Assembly (NCBI GenBank): GCA_022432975.1
Contig: CM039506.1
Coordinates: forward strand, 11,722,831 to 11,786,830
Origin: Begonia masoniana
Taxonomy: Eukaryota; Streptophyta; Magnoliopsida; Cucurbitales; Begoniaceae
Reading direction: 5' to 3'
Length of the DNA stretch: 64,000 nt
The position numbers and the translations under genes were made by a program. The notes beneath the pieces are model-generated. The model was not told the origin of the DNA. It worked only from the letters and a program-made list of their open reading frames with translations, and searched no databases. This document shows, piece by piece, positions 49,503 to 61,959 of the stretch (the first letter of the stretch is position 1; each line of letters starts with the position of its first letter).

Positions 49503-51998
49503 TGTAACGTCCCTCGTTCTATACCCTTAATTTACCGTATAATTTTTTTTTTCCTAAATAAATTTCATAACATTGAAGCGGGATTTATATAAAAACTCTC
49601 TGGCACTATTCATGTGAACAGTAACTCACTGTTCACGTGAACAATGCCAGCCGATTGATAGCCCCTTTTGGGGCGATCAATAGGCTATTAAACCATTAAA
49701 TTTATATATATATATTTTTTATTTTTATTTTTATTTTTATTTTTTTATTATTTTATTTTCTCTGGCACTATTCACATGAACAGTAACTTACTGTTGACGT
49801 GAACATTGCCCCGATTGATCGCCCCTTTTTGGGCGACCAATCGGCTAACGCTCTGGAATTTCTTCTAGAGCGTTGCCTTCTCTCTTCTTCATTCCCTTCA
49901 CCACTCACATACGCACTTAACAATTTCTTTTCTTCCATCCCATTTCCTCATCATCAAACCACAATAAAACACAATAATTCTACTACCCTCATGCACTTCC
50001 AAATTTCATCATAAACCACACTTCTACCCTATACATTTCTTTAATCCACCAATTACCCAAAAACCGACTAAAACATACTAGAAAGCGTAATAAATTTCGT
50101 GAAAACAAGTTGCGTGGTTCGGATTAAAAACTAAACGTTTCCTCCTGTTATTAATCACCAAGAAATTCATCAACGAATTCAAATAGCGATTTAACAAAAC
50201 ATTTTATAAAACAAGTTTACCAAAACGTTTAAGACATCAAAACGTAACCTATCAACTAATCAGATCCAAGCACCCTAATATGTTCAACTATTAAATTTTC
50301 TTACAATCTAACTACCGTGTCTCAAAATACCTTTACATCATTCCCCACGGGTCATTTACGCGTCGACTGCCCAGCATGCTACCGCGGGCATTCTTCTTCA
50401 ACTGCATCATTCCTCGGGCGGAGGGATCTCGTCCTCACCTAGCTCAAGGTCACCTACACCATAAAGACACCTATGAGATAAAAATCTCAGCAAGTTCTAC
50501 GTAAATGCTAATGCATGATCATGTATGAGCAATGCTAAGAAAACCGTCCATGTCATTTCATTTCTGTAACGTGTCAGTCTTGGTTATTGGGGCCTTTCTC
50601 AGTCAGATGGATAGGGCACATCAAGCGGGTAGACAGCCCACACCATCTGAAAGGAGGGAGACCCGCTCACCACGGAACGCCAGGTCTGAACCTCTCCTCG
50701 AATAACCACCAGGCGTTATTTACTATGATACTTTACTTGCCACATGCATGCAATTCTTTTTCTTTGAAATCAATGCGTAAATTCATTTTTCATGACATTT
50801 GGAAACTATGATGCATGAGCAATTCAATATAAACATAAATAACGAGCATACCATCAAAACCGTCACAACAATCAACCTATAAAACAACCGAACCTAAACT
50901 ACCCAACCGAAACAATTAGACAAACCAAAGACCAACACAAACAATAAGGCACCAAAGTATCCTCAACAACAAAACTCGACATATGGTGTAGGCCAATTGG
51001 CCACAGTAAGTCACGAGAACTTACCTGTCGTCCTTAGCGCACTGAGCTAAGTCTACGAGCGTTGTTCACCTAAAACATTTCACAATGTCCATTGTTAAAA
51101 TCGATCCTAGGAAATCGAATTTCGAAGGTTAACGAAACTCCTAACTAAAGGAAATTTCCTAAAAACTCTCATTTAACTTAATGAGGCATTTCATCGAGCA
51201 ATTCACGCTCACAAATTCAATAACCTAGCTTAATTGGAAATCTATATTATTCAACAACCGATTTCAATCTAACTATCAATAAAAACTCACAATCTATTAT
51301 CGTAAGTTGATAATACAGTAAACCTAACAAATTTCTAACAAAACCTTTAATTTCCTTAACCCTAACTCGTTAAAATCTAACCAAAACCCGACCCTAAATC
51401 GACAACAAATCGCACAATACACTAGAGTCTTACCTAGAGGGTTGAATCGTCGAAAGAAATGGAGAAGAACTCAGTTCGTTGGGGGAAGAATTGGATCGGC
51501 CGTGGAGAAGTGCAGGGAGAATGAAGAAATCGCCTAAGGTAAAAATGCTCTCTGGATTCTCTTTTGCAGAGTGGAGTTCACGAAACAAAAATGGGTATTT
51601 GTTGTTTATTTTTATTTTTTTATAATTGGCTTTTCATAATTACAAGTTTGCCACTCATTCTAAGGCTCTATCTATTTCGTTATTTCGCCTAACGTTTTAA
51701 ATTCTTTGAAATTTCTTTATTTCTCTAAACCTCTTAACTAAGTACTAGGGTTCTAACGAAACTTTCCGTTTGCAAAACGAACTTAATTTACTATATTTAC
51801 GAATATAACTCTAATAATGGAAAATCAAACTCGGGCATTACACCATCGATTTAGTTTCTCGAAACTTCTTTATTCCTTTAAAAATCTCTATTAATTACTA
51901 GGGCTCTAACAAAACTTCCCGTTCGCAAAACGAACACAAATTCCTCTATTTACGAAAATGCCCGTAGTAAACGGAAACCCGAAATCTCGGGTGTTACA
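49503..51998 (-). repeat. 5' LTR of LARD-like element 1 (right copy)
   Basis: 2496 bp. Minus-strand landmarks: donor near 51435, mini-exon 51025-51069 (45 nt) flanked by TTTTAG and CAG|GTAAGTTCTC, palindrome GGCCAATTGGCC at 50991-51002 followed by CTACACC, and acceptor GGTGTAG|GT near 50457. Near its end lie two copies of a segment with CACTGTTCACGTGAACA (49590-49680 and 49757-49850). Confidence 0.9.
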
Positions 51999-52003
51999 GT
52001 TCT

Positions 52004-52069
52004 TTAAAGGTAATTACAGAAAAAATAGTAGAATATGCTTTGAATAATGATTATCGGATCAAATTCATT
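52004..52069 (+). pseudogene. Mutator-like transposase relic, middle sliver
   Basis: Lies between the TSDs of the two LARD-like elements. In frame with 39838-39969 and 61960 onward it encodes LKVITEKIVEYALNNDYRIK, a MuDR-type N-terminal segment. Its shortness is due to two retrotransposons landing 71 bp apart. Confidence 0.7.
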
Positions 52070-52074
52070 AAAAG

Positions 52075-54433
52075 TGTGACGCCCGGTTTTACGGGATTTT
52101 ATAATTCCATAATATAATGACATTTTTATACATATGTCGAATTAAATCCGTTTTGCAAGCACAAGGTGTTATTAGAATCCTAATGAATTGTATGGATTTT
52201 AGGAGATATACGTGATTTAGCAAAATTTTGAAATGGCCAAAAATACGGGAGTGCAAAAATTAATGTTTAATAAGGAATAGTTTTATTATTATTATTATTA
52301 TTATTAAAAAAAAAACAAATAATAAAACGACAGAATGGCTGAAGCCATTCTGTTGTTCGCGAACGCCGAAGGCAGAGCAGCGAAGGGGAGAGGCGAGGGC
52401 GAGCGATCGACGGCCGTTCACCGCCGATTTTCATGGTTTTCCGGCCAGACGACGGCGACGATCAGACTCCGGGCCGTCCCCGCGCACAAACCGAACGGTG
52501 AGCCCTATTCTTGCCCTGTTTCTTGCTCGGTTTATGGCCGAGGGTGACGAGCTGCATTGAGCTCTGGTCACCGGCCGCTTTTGGCCGTTCTCGACGGTGA
52601 ATGGCCGAGCTTAAGACTGGCGAAGGTCTCCTGGCAAAGGAGAGCTCGGATTGAGGGAAAAACTGAGGGCTCCAAATTGGGGAATTCGGGTTTTCCGATG
52701 AAAAGCCTTGGAATTTGATTAGATTATGTTAATTGGACATTAGGGGGATTGATTGGTGAGGAATCGGAGGAGAATTGATGAAAAACCAGAAAAGGGAATT
52801 TTTTCGGTTAAAGGGCAGTTTGGGTTTTTCCTGATTTGACCTAGCCACTGTTGTTTGTTTTGAAATTCCTTTTGGCAAGTTAAAATAGGTTATTAGAGGA
52901 GTACGTGGCCGCTGGAATCGTTCGATTCCGATAACCGACGTGAAAATTACGCGCGTTTGAAGTTTTGGGTCGGTTTTTACCAAACCCAAATTAGTGGCCG
53001 TTTAGTTAGGTTTTAGTTGGATTAGGCTAGAAATAGTAGTTTGAGAGTAAATTGGTGAATGTAAGCATGATTTTAATGAAGCTTGAATGTTTGTCATAGG
53101 TTGAGCCATAGGCGACGAGATGTACCAAAACCAGCGAACTACGGACGACAGGTAAGTTCTCGTGATCTTCTCTGGCCGATTGGCCTACACCGTACGTCAA
53201 GGTCGTCTCGAGGAGTTTTGGTTATGTGTTTATTTAATCGCTTTGGTTGGGTAGTTAGGGTTCGATTAGTTTTATAGGTTGATGTTGTGTTTTGATGGTA
53301 TGCTCTGTATGTATGTTTACTTTCTGTCATATTGAACTGTTCACGCATCACGTGTTTTAAAAGAACATAGAAAATGAATTTCCGCACGATGTTTTAAAGA
53401 AAACGATAATGCGGCCTGGAGAGGGGCTATTGATCTATTGTGTAGGCACGAAGGGGTCTGTCACAATACCGCATTTAATACATACTCATACTGTTTACAG
53501 TTATAGGTCATGCGAGATGGGGCTCAGGCACGGTTGTACGTGTTGTAAGCGTGTACCCCCCTCTTCTAGCTGGAAAGAGTAGTCCGACCGCTGGATGTGC
53601 TCTCTTCGGTTAGGAGGCTGAGATCTCGGTGACACCCACCGAGTAAAGATAAAGAAAATACTGCATGATTTCTGAACTCATACGCATAGCATGCATGTAC
53701 ATTTACTAGAGCTTGCTGAGATTTTTATCTCATAGGTGTCTTTATGGTGTAGGTCACTACGAGAAAACAGGTGAGGACGAGATCCCTCCACCCGAGGAAT
53801 GATCAGTTGAAGAAAGATGGCCCGTGAGAGTGTGCTGAGCAGTCGGTGCGCATTTTGACCCGTGGGGATGTAAGTAAAGGTATTGAGAGGTTTTGGGTTA
53901 ATGATGAGTTAGTTAGATGAAACTGTATAGTTGAACATATTAGGATGTTTGGTTCTGGTTAGCTGATAGATTGATGTACAGATGTGTTGGCTAACTGTTT
54001 TATAAGGCGTTTTGTTAAATTAGTTATTTGAATGATATGGAACTGCTTGGTATTTTCTTTGAAACAGGAGGATATGTTAAACTTTCAAACGGAACCACGC
54101 AGTTTATTTTCGTGAAAATGTACTTTGTTATAGTCGTGTTTCGAGTCGGTTTTGTGGTGGTATTTCGGAAGACGTATGAGTATCGGGTGCTTGATGTTAA
54201 GTTGTATTGTGAAGTGTATGTTTGTGAGGTGGATAGAAATTGTGGTATAGATAGAATTGTGTTAGTGAAATGGTGAGGTTGTATTTGTAGGTGTTTGGAT
54301 ACGTATTGTTTTAAATAATTGTTTTGTAATTGTTTTAAACGTTTTATTAAATTGTTTTCCACTTAAACGCTAAGTATAAAAGAAAAAGAAAAATTTCGTA
54401 CGGGAAATTAAGAATAGTATGAGGGACGTTACA
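52075..54433 (+). repeat. 5' LTR of LARD-like element 2
   Basis: 2359 bp. A TTA-repeat and A run precede the perfect palindrome CAGAATGGCTGAAGCCATTCTG (52331-52352, 22 bp) and a GC-rich stretch. Acceptor GTCATAG at 53099, mini-exon 53100-53151, donor CAG|GTAAGT, palindrome 53174-53185, acceptor GGTGTAG|GT at 53752. Confidence 0.92.
53100..53151 (+). other. Putative LTR mini-exon (LARD-like element 2)
   Basis: Fifty-two bases between TTGTCATAG and GTAAGTTCTC. Intron 2 would be 53152-53752 (601 nt). GGCCGATTGGCC at 53174-53185 follows and is succeeded by TACACC. Confidence 0.55.
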
Positions 54434-54437
54434 ATTA

Positions 54438-54450
54438 TGGTATCAGAGCC
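54438..54450 (+). other. Primer binding site of LARD-like element 2
   Basis: TGGTATCAGAGCC four bases after the 5' LTR; initiator-methionine tRNA type. Confidence 0.9.
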
Positions 54451-54520
54451 CCCGGGTTTTAAAAACGGTTCTGTAGACTGCTCGACTGCACAGCCACTAC
54501 GCGGACATCCTTCATCAACC

Positions 54521-54586
54521 GTAAGTATGTTTATAACTTTATTTGATTTCTAGTTTCTTAGAATATTTGTTTTAACTTTTATATAG
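54521..54586 (+). other. Putative leader intron between PBS and gag
   Basis: GTAAGTATGT to TTATATAG, 66 nt, just upstream of the gag ATG at 54599. The same arrangement is seen in element 1, A and E. Confidence 0.5.
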
Positions 54587-54598
54587 GAGTTTATAATT

Positions 54599-54859
54599 AT
54601 GGTGCGTCGAGGGAATGATCGAGACGACCGAGACGCTACGATAGATCACCTTAAGGATTTCATTGCCCAACAATCCCAACTCATTGACCGACAAGCGCAG
54701 CTTATAGATAGACAATCTTGTCAGTTTGAGATGTTGACAAACCGAGAAAACCCTAGGATCCGAGGACTAGTCACTCCCAATGACCAAGGCACGAAGAGGG
54801 AGGGCAAGGAAGAAATCAAACAAAGCCGACGAAAACGCGTACGAGGATATAAGGATTAA
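54599..54859 (+). pseudogene. Truncated gag start (86 codons)
   Basis: MVRRGNDRDDRDATIDHLKD matches the N-terminus of the gag remnant at 48107-48694, with the same Gln-rich coiled coil. After about codon 65 it diverges into a Lys/Arg-rich tail and stops. The capsid core and zinc knuckle are both gone. It shows continued shrinking of gag in this lineage. Confidence 0.7.
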
Positions 54860-57800
54860 ATAAATAGAACTAGACCCTACTTGACAGACCCTTAGGGTTT
54901 AGAATATGATCAATCGAGGAGAAATTTGGAGTTAAATATAAGACTTACTAGGGAATGTTCTAGATTGTCGAGGTACCGTTAGTACGTACAATTAACAGAA
55001 ATTTAAATAACCTAGATCCATGGGAAGCTGAGAGTATCTAGATGAAAATGATGTTCAAGAATTAAAACTTAGATTAATTGATGAGAGGGTATGGGGAGTG
55101 GCAATTTCCGCGGTGATTCGGAGGACGTAATGAATCAATGCAAAATCGTGATGTGAGATCTAAGCGATTGCATCGGGGTATGCATATCAACCTATATCGA
55201 TAATAATAATAATAATAATAATAAGGGTAATTACTCGGAGTTGGAAGGTTAACGAATTCGAGACAATAAAGGGTTAAAGTTATATGAAAAGTAATATGCA
55301 AGTGATACTCGGGTTACTGAAATTGGTCATTCTCTAGGAAATAAGTGCCGTCCTAGGAGACTGACAAATAAAAGACAATTGTCAGCTCATGAAAAGACTT
55401 TGATCGACACACTGTAAGGGGGAGACTTGGAGAAGTTAAGAATAATTGACGAGTTGGGGACACGTCAGACAATTAGTGTTGCTTGATTAGATTATGAAGT
55501 AAACGATATAGGAGTTAAGTTGTGAATCTATAGTTGGTACAATTTAAGTTAGGAGCCACAAGCATGAGGCTACCTCCAGGATGAAGGTAGAAGCATTAGT
55601 GTTTGAGGAACTATGAAGGTTATCATTAAAGAAGAGATGTTTCAAATTATTGGAGAATAAAAATGGTAGGATTTGAGGACTTAAGGAGAATTAGAATAAA
55701 GGCGTAAACTTACCTACAACAAGTTCGCAAACAAGAAGATGGTTGGAAGAATCGTTGCATGCGAGTCAAGTAGACAAGTAGAATATTCGAACCCGACTAG
55801 GGGGAACGAGAGAGGATAGACCATTGTGTAACTTTGAAGAAATCCTCGTGCGATATTAGAGGTAAGTACAGGGGATTGTTAAATTAAAAGAAGAGTTAAG
55901 ATTAGAAGCCTAGCTCAGTGGCTAATGTTGTGCGATTTGTGAAATTCGCAATATGTTGAATAAAGAGAATGTGGGTTTGCTCGGGAAGCCATTTAAGTGA
56001 ACTTAGAAGTGAGACTAAGTTAGAAATTTCCAGGAGTTCAATGACCTAAGGTAAGAGTGTGTGGTTTAGAGCACATCGATTGTGGAATTTATGGACTTGA
56101 TGTAACGCCCCGAATTCTCTGAACCCGGTTCGTCACACAAAACCCGTACACGAACTAAAAACTTCATTCATAATTTAAAATTTTGCAGCGGAATTAATTT
56201 AAGTAACTTAGAGTTAAACGAAACCATAAAGTGTTTGGATAATCGGATAAAATGTTCGAGATAAATCGACCAAAAGAAATAAAGGTTTAAATCACAAAAC
56301 ACTATTAAAACTCTAAAGACCACCACATCTGCCGGTGGAAAAAAAAATCAACGGAAGAAGCAGACACAGCAAATATAAGACTCCTGCCGATGACGTGGAC
56401 CTGAAGACTTGGAACTGAAAGACATTTCTCGGCGGGCTGCACCTACCGATGACGTCAACACAACTTCATCTGCCGATGACGTCAACACAATTTCATCTGC
56501 CGATGACGTCAGCACAACTTCATCTGCCGATGAAGTCAACATGACTTCATCTGCCGATGAAGCCAACACGACTGCACATACAACTTCAACTGCCGATGAA
56601 GTCAACATGACTTCATCTGCCGATAGAAATGGGTCTATATCTATCGATAGAAATAAGGCTACATCTTCCGATGCCTTTACTGAAGACATCATCCGATAGA
56701 AATTTGGATACACCTACCGATAGACATCTCCTTCCGGTAGGTTCAAACTACTCAACTTCTGCCGATAGAATGCATCTACCGACAGATAACAAAACACATC
56801 CCATCTACCGATAGATTCAGGGCGACATTCTGGCTACTCCTAATTATACAATATAACTCCATTTATGAAAAAGAATCTATTTGCCTTACTGAAATCACTC
56901 AGAAAAGGATTCAAACCCATGTATTGCTTAAAATCCAACAAGTGCAAATCTTCAAACCTCAGCGGAATGCCATTATCAAATAATAAAACTCAATTTGTTC
57001 AAAGCACTGAAATCACTACTGTTATGAAAACTCGATCCATCTAAAATAAAGCATTGATAATAAAACCTTCACTCCAACAGACATCAATTAAATTGCCCCA
57101 TCAGCTGCCAGAACATTGTGTGGATGCACTCCTCCAACCCAACTAGCCTTCTGTGAACTCAGTAAACACACCTGCTAAAGCTTCTTCACCTACATCACAA
57201 AACTCATCTATTAGCCTAATGTTAAGCAAGTAAAGCAATAGTGAAATGAAATACTGAATCATAAATTCCTAAACATGCAGTTTCTACTTTTCTCATCTCA
57301 GTTGCATATTCATCGTTTCTGTACAGATCCCCCTGTGAAATTGGGAGTTGGATCATTTCTCCCAAAGTATAAATATCCACTGGCTCGTTAAGGGTTGGAT
57401 TAATTCCCCTAACAGCAAATCTGATACTCATAACTGTTCAGATCCCCCTGTCGGATTGGGAAGCGGATCACTTTTCCCAAAACCTCAATCCACTGGCTCA
57501 TTAAGGGTTGGATTAATTCCCTTAACAGCAAATTGCTTCACGTACTGTTTCAATCTGTTCATTCCTTGCCGATTCAAAATCATGTAAATTCATTTTCGTA
57601 CATTTCAAAATATGATGCATGACAACTGGAAATAAGCACACGAACATACATTAATCCTACTGTTTTGTGATGTAGGCCCGAAGGCACAAACAAACTCTAC
57701 TTACCTGGTCTCCTGGAAATCGCTCGGTTTCAACTACTTGAAAGCCCTGTTCACCTAGTGTCATAAACAGAACACTAATCAGAACTTCACTAAATCTCAT

Positions 57801-59643
57801 CCCACACCATTCACGAATCTAAGGAGCTAGCTTAGAACTTCGGGCCATCGCACATTCTTGGTTCAGCACTAAACTCGAACTCAGCTCACTCACAGCATTC
57901 ACCAAGTTACACACGCATTGCACTCCCGCTATCTACTCACTATAATATCGAGAAGATGAATGAAAAACTTACCTAGGTCGAAGGTGAATCTCGCGAGGAA
58001 GATCGCCTAGAGAGCTCGTCTGCCTGAGTTGAAACCCGAAGAGGAAATGGTATGAAATGGTGGCGGCTACAGTGCATTAAACCCAACCCTCTTCCCTTAA
58101 ATACGTTATCCACTCTTTGAAAATTGCAATTTACTCTAATGCCCTTTGCCAAGTTATTTAATAACCCTACTTAATTTATTGACTAATAAAGTGTATTTTA
58201 TTAATAATAAAAGAGCTGGTTCGATAGGGCCGGGTGCTACACTTGACGCTACTCGGAGCTAATAGAGATTTAATTTAGGCTAATGGGCATAACATAGGAA
58301 GTAAGAGAGTTTCAGCTAAGGGCATAGCGAGAGGGCTCGCTAATGTGGCTTAGAAGGAAAAAGTGATAGTTATAGGAACTTATTCATAAAGGAACGAGAG
58401 CCTTAAGAAAGTAACCTCATTAACTCCCAGTTGGACTCAGTGAGATTTTGAGGAATTTTGAGGGTATAGTTTGAGATAGTTGTGAAACCCGCCCTGAAAT
58501 AATTATCGAGATTGGTATGTTGCCCAAGGAAGTGGGTGACTTGGGGCAATATTGATGAAAGAGTTTAGGAGGAATCGTCATAAAGGAAAAATGCGGGAAT
58601 TTTAGTGGACGTACGTTTCCACTATGGTCGAGGTAGATGAATTTACGTAGATGTTGGCTTACAATCCGAGAGTTTGCAGAAACTTTTAAGTGTTAGTCAA
58701 TTCAAAAGAGATGATAGGAAGCTTAGGTATGGCTACTGCCAAAGGAAATAACCAGGAAAAAAAAAAACCTGAACATGAGGTTAATTAGAAGAGTTAGAGA
58801 GTTTAATGTTTTGGATGATTGAGTATAGACCAACGCGTGCGCGAGTCGTCAGGCGTTGAGTACCCAGTTAGAGATCGCTCAAATGGGGATTCAGGAAATT
58901 TTGTAAGACTCGATACGTAAGCGAGGACACGTGTAGGCCAATTAAAAGTGAGGAATACGATTATGAAGTTAATATAGAAATTGAGTTGGTGTGCATCCCG
59001 ACTGGAGACAGAGTTGATGAAACTATGTTTAAGTTTGGATTACAGCCCAAGAGTTGGAAGAGATTTTTAGATGATATTCGATCCAACTGATGTTAGGAAA
59101 TTTGGACGCAGATGCGATATAAAGTAATAGCTGAGAGAAACTTCGATGGGAGAAGATTTTGAGGTTGCTTCGTTAAGAAATTGAGAACTTGAATTAGGCT
59201 TAGATCGGGGAAGCCTGAACGTAAGACCAAGTCAGAAGAGTAAGGAAGGTTAACTTATGGACGATTAAGTGGAAACTAACGTGTGTGTAAATTATTTACG
59301 TGCATATCAGTGCAGTTGGGTTATTAAAAATTTGAGACGTAAGGATTACTAACACGTGGTGCACAACCAAGGACGTGGTTAATCAAATCAAACGCAGTAG
59401 GCGTGGTTAGGAGGTTAACGATGCGTCATTTGGTTTTATGGATTCTAGTTTAGAACCATAGAGATTGACCCTAAGTACGGGCTAAAATCAAAGCCCTTGT
59501 GTGGCGAGTTCAGAATTTTGGAGGGACGGAGAAAGCTGACTTGAAAAGAACGGAGCGATTGTAAATCATAGTATAAGGCCGCAAGACATGAGACGGTAAT
59601 GCCAAAGACTGCAAGAAAAGTCAAATTTTGAGGACAAAATTTT
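54860..59643 (+). other. Non-coding interior of LARD-like element 2
   Basis: About 2.6 kb in total on either side of solo LTR H. It matches the minus strand of 45138-48106 in order and orientation but has no open frame of note. A short TAA repeat lies at 55201-55223. Its conservation without coding potential fits sequences needed for packaging or dimerisation, or simply recent common origin. Confidence 0.7.
56101..58241 (-). mobile_element. Solo LTR 'H', reversed
   Basis: TGTAACGCCCCGAATT to CCGGGTGCTACA, 2141 bp, TSD CTTGA (56096-56100, 58242-58246). Same family as C1, F and E. Degenerate CATCTGCCGATGACGTCAAC motifs fill 56440-56640. Hairpin units lie at 57325-57530, with GGGTTGG-type changes in one stem. 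Mini-exon 57705-57754 (50 nt), hairpin 57676-57685. Confidence 0.93.
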
Positions 59644-59660
59644 AATTAAGGTGGATGGAA
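59644..59660 (+). other. Polypurine tract of LARD-like element 2
   Basis: AATTAAGGTGGATGGAA immediately before the 3' LTR start TGCAACGCCC. Confidence 0.7.
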
Positions 59661-59873
59661 TGCAACGCCCGGTTTTACGGGATTTTATAATTCCATAATA
59701 TAATGACATTTTTATACATATGTCGAATTAAGTCCGTTTTGCAAGCAGAAGGTGTTATTAGAATCCTAATGATTTGTATGGATTTTAGGAGATATACGTG
59801 ATTTAGCGAAATTTCGAAATGGCCGAAAATACGGGAGGGCAAAAATTAATGTTTAATAAGGAATAGTTTTATT

Positions 59874-59906
<33 letters not shown>

Positions 59907-61954
59907 AAAAAAACAAATAATAAAACGATAGAATGGCCGAAGCCATTCTGTCGTTCACGAACGCCGAAGGCGGGGCAGCGAAGGAGAGAGGCGAGGGCGA
60001 GCGATCGACGGCCGTTCACTGCCGATTTTCGTGGTTTTCCGGCCAGACGACGGCGACGAACAGACTCCGGGCCGTCCCCGCGCACAAACCGAATGGTGAG
60101 CCCTATTCTTGCCCTGTTTCTTGCTCGGTTTATGGCCGAGGGTGATGAGCTGCATTGAGCTCCGGTCACCAGCCGCTTTTGGCCGTTCTCGACGGTGAAT
60201 GGCCGAGCTTAAGACCGGCGAAGGTCTCCTGGCAAAGGAGAGCTCGAATTGAGGGAAAAACCGAGGGCTCCAAATTGGGGAATTCGGGTTTTCCTATGTA
60301 AAGCCTTGGAATTTGATTAGATTATGTTAATTGGACATTAGGGGGATTGATTGTTGAGGAATCAGAGGAGAATTGATAAAAAAAAACCAGAAAAGGGAAT
60401 TTTTCCGGTTAAAGGGCAGTTTGGGTTTTGCCTGATTTGACCTAGCCACGGTTGTTTGTTTTGAAATTCCTTTTGGCAGGTTAAAATAGGTTATTAGAGG
60501 AGGACGTGGCCGCTGGAATCGTTCGATTCCGATAACCGACGTGAAAATTATGCGCGTTTGAAGTTTTGAGTCGGTTTTTACCGAACCCAAATTAGTGGCC
60601 GCTTAGTTAGGTTTTAGTTGGATTAGGCTAGAAATAGTAGTTTGAGAGTAAATTGGTGAATGTAAGCGTGATTTTAATGAAGCTTGAATGTTTGTCATAG
60701 GTCGAGCCATAGGCGACGAGATGTGCCAAAACCAGCGAACTACGGACGACAGGTATTTAATCGCTTTGGTTGGGTAGTTAGGGTTCGATTGTTTTATAGG
60801 TTGATGTTGTGTTTTGATGGTATGCTCCGTATGTATGTTTACTTTCTGTCATATTGAACTGTTCACGCATCACGTGTTTTAAAAGAACATAGAAAATGAA
60901 TTTTCGCACGATGTTTTAAAGAAAACGGTAATGCGGCCTGGAGATGGGCTATTGATCTATTGTGTAGGCACGAAGGGGTCTGTCACAATACCGCATTTAA
61001 CACATACTCATACAGTTTATAGTTATAGGTCATGCGAGATGGGGCTCAGGCACGGCTGTACGTGTTGTAAGCGTGCACCCCCCTCTTCTAGCTGGAAAGA
61101 GTAGTCCGACCGCTGGATGTGCTCTCTCCGGTTAGGAGGCTGAGATCTCGGTGACACCCACAGAGTAAAGATAAAGAAAATGCTGCATGATTTCTGAACT
61201 CATACGCATAGCATGCATGTACATTTACTAGACCTTGCTGAGATTTTTATCTCATAGGTGTCTATATGGTGTAGGTCACTACGAGGAAACAGGTGAGGAC
61301 AAGATCCCTCCACCTGAGAATGATCAGTTGAAGAAAGATGGCCCGTGGGAGTGTGCTGAGCAGTCGGTGCGCATTTTGACCCATGTGGATGTAAGTAAAG
61401 GTATTGAGAGGTTTTGGGTTAATGATGAGTTAGTTAGATGAAACTGTATAGTTGAACATATTAGGATGTTTGGTTCTGGTTAGCTGATAGATTGATGTAC
61501 AGATGTGTTGGCTAACTGTTTTATAAGGCGTTTTGTTAAATTAGTTATTTGAATGATATGGAACTGCTTGGTATTTTCTTTGAAACAGGAGGATATGTTA
61601 AACTTTCAAACGGAACCACGCAGTTTATTTTCGTGAAAATGTACTTTGTTATAGTTGTGTTTCGAGTTGGTTTTGTGGTGGTATTTCGGAAGACGTATGA
61701 GTATCGGGTGCTTGATGTTAAGTTGTATTGTGAAGTGTATGTTTGTGAGGTGGATAGAAATTGTGGTATAGATAGAATTGTGTTAGTGAAATGGTGAGGT
61801 TGTATTTGTAGGTGTTTGGATGCGTATTGTTTTAAATAATTGTTTTGTAATTGTTTTAAACGTTTTATTAAATTGTTTTCCACTTAAACACTAAGTATAA
61901 AAGAAAAAGAAAAATTTCGTACGGGAAATTAGGAATAGTATGAGGGACGTTACA
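59661..61954 (+). repeat. 3' LTR of LARD-like element 2
   Basis: 2294 bp. Close to the 5' copy but missing about 75 bp after 60755. The deletion removes the donor's GTAAGT context and the whole CCTACA hairpin. Confidence 0.92.
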
Positions 61955-61959
61955 AAAAG

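Larger units (their letters stand above)
52075..61954 (+). mobile_element. LARD-like non-autonomous LTR element 2
   Basis: TGTGACGCCCGG to GAGGGACGTTACA, TSD AAAAG (52070-52074, 61955-61959). 5' LTR 52075-54433, primer binding site, short gag start, non-coding interior, solo LTR H (56101-58241), polypurine tract and 3' LTR 59661-61954. LTRs are highly similar, so insertion is recent. Its LTRs differ in sequence from those of element 1, while the interiors match. The two elements therefore share an interior but not LTRs, apart from their common layout. Confidence 0.92.

Noticed and set aside
54028..54276. 82-codon frame present identically at 54028-54276 and 61549-61797
   Set aside because: Both copies are the same position in the two LTRs of LARD-like element 2; identity reflects recent insertion, not protein conservation.
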